This document shows positions 13,464 to 19,704 of a stretch of DNA of 23,773 bases, one piece after another. The position numbers were made by a program, and so were the translations under genes. The stretch lies in the IMG/VR virus record IMGVR_UViG_3300028844_001719, positions 1 to 23,773 of that record; one strand, 5' to 3'. Source of the stretch: a virus. A model generated the notes under the pieces. That model did not search any database. It was not told the origin of the DNA and saw nothing but the letters and a program-made list of their open reading frames with translations. The number at the start of each line of letters is the position of its first letter. Positions within the stretch are counted from its first letter, which is position 1.

Positions 13464-14166
13464 TTTTACCTTTGCCCATCGAGAAGAGGGGTTTGACAAT
13501 CACATCGAGGATTCGATTCGAGGTTACTCTAACCTCCACGACGATGTAGTGAATCTCTCTCAATACTTTGTTGAGAATGATTCGGACAAAATGGTTCTGG
13601 ACATTGGTTGTTCGACCGGAAAAACCATCATGGCTATGATGGAACAGAATCGCTCATTTGCTCCTAAGACTCTTTATGTTGGAGTTGAGTATGCAAGTGG
13701 GTTTCGCGATGGTTTGTGGAATCGAGAAGAAGAGATCAAACAAAAGGAGCTGGGTCGGGCAAAGTTTCACGTCGAGGACATTCGAAACTTCAAGTTCAAG
13801 TCATCCAGTTATTCTTTGATTACATCTCTCTTCACTCTACAGTTTATGCCTCCATCCGAACGGCAGGGAATCTTGAAAAAGATCTATGACAGTCTTGTGT
13901 CGGGTGGTGCGTTTATCTTTTCAGAAAAAACTATTTCTTCCGATTCAAGGATTCAAGACATGATCACCTTTACTTTCTACGATCACAAGAGGAAGACATT
14001 TGATGATAAGGATATCCTTGATAAGGAAAGGACTCTGCGACATATGTTGAAGCCTAACACTTGGCAAGAGTTGGTTTCTATGTTGGAGACTGCGGGATTC
14101 GATTCAAGGAAGATTCAACCCTTCTGGCAAAACCATCTCTTCATGGGAGCAATTGCAATGAAATGA
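13447..14166 (+). CDS. cmoA: CmoA-like carboxy-SAM synthase
   Basis: 239-residue SAM-binding protein with the CmoA layout: S-I-R-G-Y-S-N-L (CmoA SVPGYSN), SAM motif VLDIGCSTGKT, then SLFTLQFMPPSERQGILKKI and GGAFIFSEK followed by YDHKRK and the helix ILDKERTLRHML, where R195 is the likely equivalent of E. coli CmoA R199, which binds the Cx-SAM carboxylate. CmoA (247 aa) makes carboxy-S-adenosyl-methionine from SAM and prephenate. In bacteria this feeds CmoB for tRNA cmo5U, but no CmoB is here. Overlap with the C5-MTase points to supplying Cx-SAM to it. The stop overlaps dCMP deaminase as ATGA. Confidence 0.86.
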   Translation: MKNTPDFTFAHREEGFDNHIEDSIRGYSNLHDDVVNLSQYFVENDSDKMVLDIGCSTGKTIMAMMEQNRSFAPKTLYVGVEYASGFRDGLWNREEEIKQKELGRAKFHVEDIRNFKFKSSSYSLITSLFTLQFMPPSERQGILKKIYDSLVSGGAFIFSEKTISSDSRIQDMITFTFYDHKRKTFDDKDILDKERTLRHMLKPNTWQELVSMLETAGFDSRKIQPFWQNHLFMGAIAMK

Positions 14167-14606
14167 ACGATCAGTGGAAAAACAGATATTATGATCTTGC
14201 TGGTGAAGTTGCCACTTGGAGTAAAGATCCATCGAAAAAGGTAGGTGCGATAATCGTAGGAAAACATGGTCAAGTTCTCTCACAGGGATACAATGGATTT
14301 CCAAGAGGTATGGACGACGATCCGAAATACTACGATGATCGAGAAAGAAAGTATGAAAGGATTGTTCATGCGGAAGCGAATGCGATCTACAACGCAACAC
14401 GCAACGGAGTTTGTTTGGATGGGTCTACGATGTTTGTCTACGGTCTTCCAATTTGTCACGAATGTGCAAAGGCTGTTATTCAGGTAGGAATTTCTGAAGT
14501 GGTGATGAAGTGGGAGAAGATTCCGTATAAGTGGCAAAAAAGCTGTCATTTGGCGGAAAAATTCTTTGACGAATCAAAAGTTAAACGCACTTACCTAGCC
14601 CCCTAA
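14163..14606 (+). CDS. cd: dCMP deaminase
   Basis: 147 residues from ATG 14163, which overlaps the preceding stop as ATGA; the frame is open further upstream but those codons lie inside the CmoA gene. Zinc and catalytic motifs: IVHAEANAI (HAE) and PICHECAKAV (PC..C). An N-terminal S-K-D-P-S-K-K-V-G-A-I-I-V strand and SQGYNGFPRG loop are typical of deoxycytidylate deaminases. It converts dCMP to dUMP for dTTP synthesis. It ends just before a weak hairpin with a T run. Confidence 0.94.
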   Translation: MNDQWKNRYYDLAGEVATWSKDPSKKVGAIIVGKHGQVLSQGYNGFPRGMDDDPKYYDDRERKYERIVHAEANAIYNATRNGVCLDGSTMFVYGLPICHECAKAVIQVGISEVVMKWEKIPYKWQKSCHLAEKFFDESKVKRTYLAP

Positions 14607-14628
14607 GTGTTCGCCTTTTTTTTTCTTT
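14587..14628 (+). terminator. Possible weak terminator after dCMP deaminase
   Basis: CACTTA (14588-14593) pairs with TAAGTG (14604-14609), with a 10-nt loop, followed after a few bases by TTTTTTTTTCTTT. The stem is short and overlaps the end of the coding sequence, so it would be inefficient. Confidence 0.35.
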
Positions 14629-14654
14629 ACAAACACCTAAAAATGTGGTATCCT
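14626..14654 (+). promoter_or_regulatory. Sigma70-like promoter of uvsX
   Basis: TTTACA (14626-14631), 17-bp spacer, TATCCT (14649-14654); predicted +1 near 14661, giving a 13-nt leader to ATG 14674. It lacks the CTTTTACA twin box seen at four other promoters. Confidence 0.5.
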
Positions 14655-14673
14655 ATACAGGTTAAATAAAATT

Positions 14674-15662
14674 ATGTCATTACTAAGTAAACTCAAAAAG
14701 TCTTCTCGGATTAGTGCATCAGATATTCTGTCTGATTCTAAGTTTTTTGCCGAGAAGGAACAAACACCAACTTCGGTGCCAATGATCAATGTGGCACTCC
14801 GTCAAAACACTTCAAGACATCCTTTGCCCTTCTGATGGCATCGTCGTATCTTGATCGACACGAGGATGCGGTTCTTCTCTTCTATGATTCGGAGTTTGGA
14901 TCGCCGCAGTCTTACTTCAAATCCTTTGGTATTGACACAAGTCGAGTTCTTCACAGTCCGGTAACGAACATCGAAGAGTTAAAGTTCGATCTGGTCAATC
15001 AACTCAATGAGATCGAAAGAACTGATAAGGTTATTGTTGTGATTGATTCGGTTGGTAATATCGCATCTAAGAAGGAACTTGATGACGCTATGAATGAGAA
15101 GTCTGTTGCGGATATGACAAGAGCAAAGGCTCTGAAGGGTCTCTTCCGCATGATCACTCCTCAGTTGACGATGAAGGACATTCCTCTTCTTGCGGTCAAT
15201 CACACGTATATGGAACAGGGAATGTTTCCAAAGGCGATTGTCTCGGGTGGAACGGGTGTTATGTATTCCGCCGACAATGTGTGGATCATCGGTCGTCAAC
15301 AGGATAAGAAGGGAACAGAGATTCAGGGATATCACTTTATCATCAACGTTGAGAAGTCTCGATTTGTTCGAGAGAAGTCAAAGATTCCGATCTCAGTCTC
15401 GTGGGATGGTGGTATTCAAAAGTGGTCTGGTCTTTTGGATGTGGCGCTTGAATCCGGTCACGTTCGTAAACCAAAGAACGGCTGGTATCAGGCAATGAAT
15501 CCTGAAACGGGCGAAGAACTTTCTCAGAATCTTCGAGAAGCTCAAACCATGAATCGCCTATTCTGGGAAAAGGTTTTTGAGAAGACCGACTTTGAATCTT
15601 ACATCGAAAAGCGTTTCAAGGTTGCAAGCAAGGATATGATACAGGAGCAAATCGAAGAATGA
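14674..15662 (+). pseudogene. uvsX: Recombinase UvsX (RecA-like) with internal deletion and frameshift
   Basis: Strand-exchange ATPase of T4-like phages for recombination-dependent replication. The first frame (ATG 14674) encodes the proper N-terminus (SLLSKLKKSSRISASDIL, VPMINVAL) but then shifts and stops at TGA 14833-14835. The rest of UvsX continues in another frame from about 14793: Walker A G-T-P-S-K-H-F-K-T, SFALLMASSYL, LLFYDSEFG, Walker B VIVVIDS, NHTYMEQ, NVEKSRFVREKSK, to TGA at 15662. Compared with T4 UvsX, the segment between NVAL and the P-loop (about 17 residues) is missing, consistent with a ~52-nt deletion. ATG 14835 can restart translation but omits Walker A. Either a real lesion or an assembly error. 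Confidence 0.85.
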
Positions 15663-15850
15663 AGTTAGGAATCAAAATTGTTGGAATCATTTCGTTTCTC
15701 CTTGTAATCTGGACATTAGGCCCACTCATTGCTATCTGGAGTATCAACACTCTCTTTCCCATAGAAATAGAGTACAACTATAAAACTTGGTTGGCGACAT
15801 TCTCACTTGGGATGCTTTGCCGCGGATCTATAAACTTCAATAAAGAATGA
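15659..15850 (+). CDS. Small conserved membrane protein between uvsX and gp41
   Basis: 63 residues with two predicted membrane helices (about 5-30 and 40-55). The segment LGPLIAIWSINTLFPIEIEY followed by YKTWLATFSLG resembles a small conserved protein family found between uvsX and gp41 in marine T4-like phages (recalled). Start ATG overlaps the uvsX stop (ATGA) and its end overlaps the next gene by 4 nt. Function unknown. Confidence 0.8.
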   Translation: MKLGIKIVGIISFLLVIWTLGPLIAIWSINTLFPIEIEYNYKTWLATFSLGMLCRGSINFNKE

Positions 15851-16170
15851 AAACGAAAATAACATACGTAGAAAAGGCAGATTCTGATTTTACTTCAATT
15901 AAAGTCTTGCAAAAACCCTATAATGGTATAATATACACCTATGGAAAAGTTAAAGTATCTGAGCCCAATGGTGAGGGTGAAAATGCAACACTCTCGTTTG
16001 ATTATCGAGTTGAAGAAGTTCCTCCTGTCTTTGGTAAAACAAAGGAAGAGATTGAAAACGATCCAGACTTCTCACGATTTATTGGTGACGTTCTTGTTGA
16101 AATTTTGGAGGACAGCGTAGATAATGACAGATCTTCAGACGATAATACTTCAGACGATAGTAAAGAATGA
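15847..16170 (+). CDS. Conserved hypothetical protein upstream of gp41
   Basis: 107 residues, acidic. The pattern QKPYNGIIYTYGKVKVSEP, a later LSFDYRVEEVP strand, and DFSRFIGDVLVEILED resemble the small protein that marine T4-like phages usually place just before gp41 (recalled). The tail is repetitive (SSDDNTSDDSKE), encoded by a 15-bp tandem repeat at 16133-16162 that lies in the 47-nt overlap with gp41. No known function. Confidence 0.78.
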   Translation: MKTKITYVEKADSDFTSIKVLQKPYNGIIYTYGKVKVSEPNGEGENATLSFDYRVEEVPPVFGKTKEEIENDPDFSRFIGDVLVEILEDSVDNDRSSDDNTSDDSKE

Positions 16171-17488
16171 GGACTTTTGCCGAAAGGTAATTCCTCACGT
16201 AAAATCGGAATACTTTGAGAATGAGAAGAAACCAGTCTATGAATTGATTCTAAGTTTCATCTCTAAGTTCAACAAAGTTCCTAATGTCACAGCCCTTGAG
16301 GTTGAGTTTCAAAGTTCGCCGGCACTGAATCGGTCGGATGCAAATGATATTCTTACTTGCATCAAATCGATTGATCAGGGTGAACCAAGTGATACTGACT
16401 GGTTATTGAACAGAACCGAAGAGTGGTGTAAACAACGAGCTGTAACTATTGCAATCGTCAAGTCTATTTCGATCATTGACGGAAAGGACAAGAAACACAC
16501 CGAAGGTGCAATACCAGATATTCTATCCAAGGCTCTGGCAATCTCCTTTGATGCAAACATCGGTCACGACTATCTTGAGAATGTCGATCAGAGATATGAC
16601 TTCTATCACTTGAAAGAAGACAAGAGTCCATTTGACATTGAACTTCTGAACACGATCACAAAGGGTGGTGTGTCGCGAAAGACTCTCAACATTGTTCTTG
16701 CCGGAACGGGTGTTGGTAAGAGTTTGGCGATGTGTCACTTCGCTGCCGACAATCTTCGACAGGGTAAGAATGTTCTCTACATCACATTGGAGATGGCTGA
16801 GGAAAAGATCGCGGAACGTATCGATGCAAATCTTCTGGATGTTCAGATTGATCAGATTGAGAATCTTCCAAGAGATACTTTCAAGACAAAGGTTTCGAAG
16901 ATTCGAGAGAAGACTCAAGGTAAGTTGATCATCAAGGAATATCCAACTGCGACTGCTCATGTCGGTCACTTTCGTGCTCTTCTGGATGAGTTGCGAATGA
17001 AGAAGGACTTTTCTCCGGATTCGATCTACATCGACTATCTCAACATTTGTGCAAGTTCTCGAATGAAGGGTCTGGGTGGATCAGTCAATACTTACTCATA
17101 CATCAAGGCAATCGCCGAGGAGTTGAGAGGATTAGCAGTTGAATTCAATGTTCCGGTCTGGTCTGCGACTCAGGTAACACGATCTGGATTTGGTAATACT
17201 GATGTCGAGCTCACCGATACTTCAGAATCATTTGGTCTTCCGGCAACGGCGGATTTGATGTTCGCTTTGATCTCTACCGAGAAACTTGAAGGTCTCAATC
17301 AATTGATGATCAAACAACTCAAGAATCGGTACAACGATCCAACTCAAAACAAGAGATTTGTGGTGGGAATTGATCGGTCAAAGATGAGGCTGTACGATGT
17401 CGAAGAGTCCGCTCAGACTCTTACATCCGAGGATTCTGGTACTTCTAACAAGAGTTCATCTCACGATTTCAGTTCTTTCAAGATCTAA
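16124..17488 (+). CDS. gp41: Replicative DNA helicase gp41 (DnaB family)
   Basis: 454-residue hexameric 5'-3' helicase of the T4-like primosome (T4 gp41 475 aa). The N-terminal helical domain (1-150) is followed by a RecA-type motor: Walker A GTGVGKS (194-200), LYITLEMAEEKIAERI (DnaB motif 1a), Walker B SIYIDYLNIC, the Q/sensor segment VWSATQVTRSGF and the basic NRYNDP strand. The Ser-rich tail ends in DFSSFKI. Its first 47 nt overlap the upstream gene in another frame, where a 15-bp repeat gives LQTII-LQTIV. A hairpin follows directly after the stop. Confidence 0.97.
   Translation: MTDLQTIILQTIVKNEDFCRKVIPHVKSEYFENEKKPVYELILSFISKFNKVPNVTALEVEFQSSPALNRSDANDILTCIKSIDQGEPSDTDWLLNRTEEWCKQRAVTIAIVKSISIIDGKDKKHTEGAIPDILSKALAISFDANIGHDYLENVDQRYDFYHLKEDKSPFDIELLNTITKGGVSRKTLNIVLAGTGVGKSLAMCHFAADNLRQGKNVLYITLEMAEEKIAERIDANLLDVQIDQIENLPRDTFKTKVSKIREKTQGKLIIKEYPTATAHVGHFRALLDELRMKKDFSPDSIYIDYLNICASSRMKGLGGSVNTYSYIKAIAEELRGLAVEFNVPVWSATQVTRSGFGNTDVELTDTSESFGLPATADLMFALISTEKLEGLNQLMIKQLKNRYNDPTQNKRFVVGIDRSKMRLYDVEESAQTLTSEDSGTSNKSSSHDFSSFKI
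16133..16162 (+). repeat. 15-bp tandem repeat in a dual-coding overlap
   Basis: CTTCAGACGATAATA (16133-16147) followed by CTTCAGACGATAGTA (16148-16162), 14 of 15 identical. It codes for SDDNT/SDDSK in the upstream gene and LQTII/LQTIV in gp41. Confidence 0.85.
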
Positions 17489-17518
17489 TGTCCAGTTTTT
17501 GCACATAAAAACTGGACA
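17489..17518 (+). terminator. Perfect hairpin after gp41 (possible terminator)
   Basis: TGTCCAGTTTTT (17489-17500) and its exact complement at 17507-17518 with a 6-nt loop, starting right after the gp41 stop. No immediate U-tract follows on the + strand, so it could be a weak or bidirectional terminator, an mRNA 3' stabiliser or a processing site. Confidence 0.55.
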
Positions 17519-17526
17519 AATATCCA

Positions 17527-17583
17527 CTTTTACATCTTTTTTACACGATTAGGTCTTGACTTTCATAGGTTATAGTTCATAAT
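17527..17583 (+). promoter_or_regulatory. Early promoter with upstream twin box (copy 4)
   Basis: CTTTTACA (17527-17534), TTTTTTAC (17537-17544), -35 TTGACT (17556-17561), 16-bp spacer, CATAAT (17578-17583). TATAGT at 17571-17576 is an alternative -10 but sits too close to this -35. The predicted leader to ATG 17592 is 2 nt, or 9 nt including GGGGTAAG with the alternative -10. Confidence 0.6.
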
Positions 17584-17591
17584 GGGGTAAG

Positions 17592-18065
17592 ATGATAGTT
17601 CAAATAGAAGGTTCTACCGAGACAAAAAGGAAACATGTGGAGGCAGCTGCCTACTTTTTCGAGAGACTTCTCTTCAAACGAAAGTTACCGAGTCTCAGGT
17701 TGAACATCGAATTGATTCATCGACTCAAGTACAAGGAGGATACCGAAGGGGATTGTATTTGGGAAGACCGCCCGACTAAACCAAGGGAGTTTACAATCCG
17801 TTTGGACTCAAGTAATAACCTTGCGGATCTTATCAAGACCTTGGCTCATGAGATGGTTCACGTCAAACAGTATGCCCTTGGAGAGTTGAAAGATACCTCT
17901 CTTGTGAGTGTTATCTGGTTGGGTGAAGACTACAATTGTGAGAAGGTTCACTACTATGATTGGCCTTGGGAGATCGAGGCGGCTGGTCGAGAAACTGGTC
18001 TCTATGTGAGATATATGGAGAAGTTTGAATACACTCACGAAAAGTGGGCCAAGGGGTTCATTTAA
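17592..18065 (+). CDS. Putative zinc metallopeptidase (HExxH)
   Basis: 157 residues. Contains LAHEMVHVKQYALGEL, an HExxH zinc motif (H86, E87, H90), followed by PWEIEAAGRETGLYVR (125-140), whose glutamates could provide the third ligand, as in SprT-like or other gluzincin families. The upstream strand REFTIRLD fits the edge strand of such folds. No signal peptide, so intracellular. The substrate is unknown; processing of host or phage proteins is possible. It has its own early promoter. Confidence 0.7.
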   Translation: MIVQIEGSTETKRKHVEAAAYFFERLLFKRKLPSLRLNIELIHRLKYKEDTEGDCIWEDRPTKPREFTIRLDSSNNLADLIKTLAHEMVHVKQYALGELKDTSLVSVIWLGEDYNCEKVHYYDWPWEIEAAGRETGLYVRYMEKFEYTHEKWAKGFI

Positions 18066-18077
18066 ATTAGTCAATCT

Positions 18078-18085
18078 TATAAATA
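18078..18085 (+). promoter_or_regulatory. T4-type late promoter of the head/internal-protein block
   Basis: Exact TATAAATA in the intergenic stretch after the metallopeptidase gene, 26 nt before ATG 18112. It marks the switch from early/middle to late genes. Confidence 0.8.
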
Positions 18086-18111
18086 GATACATTATCTAAT
18101 TCATGGGATCT

Positions 18112-18408
18112 ATGTTAAAGTTTAAAGAATTTTTATCAGAAGAAGTCAATCTATCCGATTTCCCCAAAGGAGTCTTTGGTGGCTTACCAGTTAAAAAAAA
18201 GAGCGAAAACAGTAGAACAGCTGTATTTGTCGTTAAATCGAAGGATATTCCAAAAGATAAAGAAAAGATCTTAGGTAATCTTCTTCGGGCCGGCGAAAGT
18301 GCAAGCGGTGATTATGGCGAAATGCGGATCCGAGTGAATCCAAAGGTCTTGCGTGGCGAGAAAGGAATTTCGAAAAAAATAATTAACATAGACTTCAAAA
18401 AAGGTTAA
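18112..18408 (+). CDS. Short paralogue of the downstream gene, with capsid-targeting peptide
   Basis: 98 residues from ATG 18112 (an in-frame ATG at 18103 would add MGS). The first ten residues MLKFKEFLSE match the T4 internal-protein capsid targeting sequence (IPIII: MKTYQEFIAE), cleaved after L/I-x-E by the prohead protease. The whole protein is homologous to the first ~100 residues of the next gene, about 90% identical in DNA over the first 121 nt, then diverging. It looks like a partial tandem duplication kept as a separate gene. Function unknown; probably packaged in the head. Confidence 0.75.
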   Translation: MLKFKEFLSEEVNLSDFPKGVFGGLPVKKKSENSRTAVFVVKSKDIPKDKEKILGNLLRAGESASGDYGEMRIRVNPKVLRGEKGISKKIINIDFKKG

Positions 18409-18532
18409 GTGATGTTAAAGTTTAAAGAATTCTTATCAGAAGAAGTCAAACTATCCGATTTCCCCGAAGGAGTCTTCGGTGATTTACCAGTTGAAAAAAA
18501 GAGCGAGAACAGTAAAACAACCGTATTTGTCG
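18112..18532 (+). repeat. Direct repeat: duplicated 5' gene segment
   Basis: Positions 18112-18232 recur at 18412-18532, 300 bp apart, with about 11 differences in 121 nt by eye, a mix of silent and replacement changes. Repeat units are the first 40 codons of two adjacent genes. Confidence 0.9.
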
Positions 18533-19704
18533 CTAGATCTAATGATCGTCTCACAGATAGAGATGAGATCGCACGTAATCTTCTTCAGGCTGGACTAAAT
18601 GCACAGGTAAGAGAAAAATCCGGTCAATCGGTAGATCCAGTCCACATAGATTCAGGATTTGATAGTAAAATCATCATACTGGTCAAACCTCTTTCGGGTG
18701 GAATAGGAGAAACAACTCTCAATTCATCAATTACAGAATTGTTTCCAGCAATTGCATGGGAGACACGATACAATCCCACCGAAAACGTTGATGACTTTTA
18801 CGACCATCTCCTTAAACAAGATCCCAAGAAGCTCAAATCAGTAAATCCGAAAGATCTAAAGGCGGCAATCGATACTATTCAAAAAGCATCCGAATCTTCA
18901 AAGTTCAACGAGAAGATGTTGAATGCAGTGGGAGTTCTTAAATATATCAAAAATGAAGAATCCTCAAAGTCGATTAAAATGGTTCATTGGGGATATCGAG
19001 CCAAACCCAAAGGTGTTCCAAAAAATCATCCGGGCGATATCTTTTTAGAGTTCAATGATGGAACAATACTTGGAGTTTCTCTTAAGGCCGGAGGAAAGAA
19101 AACAAAAGAACCAAAACTTAACACCTACGTGAACCCCATCTTCAATTCTTTTGGACAGTCTCGAATGATCAAATCTCTTCGTGAAAACCTTTGGGATAGA
19201 GTCTATTCAGAAATTGAAGGAATTCCAAGTAAGAAGGCGTATGATGGTTCGGGAAGAAGACAAACCTCGAAGGCCTTGGTCGATCTCTTCAAAAAAGATT
19301 CTAAAAGATACGAAAGACTCTACGACGAATCACTTGATATTTGCCGTAAGGCGGTGATAGATCTTTTTAATCAGGATAAGGATAAAACTTTGGATTACAT
19401 TCGCAGTGAGATACTAAGAGATGCTCCCGAAGTTCCCACAAAGGTAATTAAAGCAGTAAAGAACGAATATGAGGAGATCACTGCCGACGATGAGTTGGGT
19501 GTTTTTCTTCCGTTGGTTCGTTTCATTCGGGCATATGCATCAACCACTTCAAAACAGAATTGGTTTATTGATTTGAAATCTAAAGATTCTACTGTTACAA
19601 TGGAAATGTCCATACGCACCAATAAGGCTGGAAATGCAGGATCAAAAAAGCTGGGTCAGTTTTTCAACCTCTCTGTCAAATACAACTCCTTGAAGGTAAA
19701 GTAA
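18412..19704 (+). CDS. Predicted head-internal protein with nuclease-like motif
   Basis: 430 residues from ATG 18412 (GTG 18409 is in frame and adjacent). The N-terminus MLKFKEFLSE is a T4-type capsid targeting peptide. The middle has PGDIFLEF-NDG-TILGVSLKAGG (PGD followed by SLK), resembling the PD-(D/E)xK nuclease core with Ser in place of Glu, then KLNTYVNPIFNSFG. The C-terminal end (LFNQDK to SVKYNSLKVK) is unrecognised. If packaged, it would enter the cell with the DNA. Nuclease activity is an inference from one motif. Overlaps the next gene by 1 nt (TAATG). Confidence 0.65.
   Translation: MLKFKEFLSEEVKLSDFPEGVFGDLPVEKKSENSKTTVFVARSNDRLTDRDEIARNLLQAGLNAQVREKSGQSVDPVHIDSGFDSKIIILVKPLSGGIGETTLNSSITELFPAIAWETRYNPTENVDDFYDHLLKQDPKKLKSVNPKDLKAAIDTIQKASESSKFNEKMLNAVGVLKYIKNEESSKSIKMVHWGYRAKPKGVPKNHPGDIFLEFNDGTILGVSLKAGGKKTKEPKLNTYVNPIFNSFGQSRMIKSLRENLWDRVYSEIEGIPSKKAYDGSGRRQTSKALVDLFKKDSKRYERLYDESLDICRKAVIDLFNQDKDKTLDYIRSEILRDAPEVPTKVIKAVKNEYEEITADDELGVFLPLVRFIRAYASTTSKQNWFIDLKSKDSTVTMEMSIRTNKAGNAGSKKLGQFFNLSVKYNSLKVK

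Noticed and set aside
14061-14162. Upstream extension of dCMP deaminase
   Set aside because: Lies inside the CmoA gene and does not match deaminases; ATG 14163 overlaps the preceding stop as ATGA and fits the family.
13447-14166. Second DNA methyltransferase of a restriction-modification pair
   Set aside because: No DPPY or PC motif; the SVPGYSN-like, FTLQF-PPSERQ and GGAFIFSEK blocks point to CmoA.
15906-15932. TTGCAA...TATAAT promoter-like stretch
   Set aside because: Falls in a conserved coding segment (Y-N-G-I-I-Y-T-Y-G) that explains the bases; the spacing is only 15 bp.
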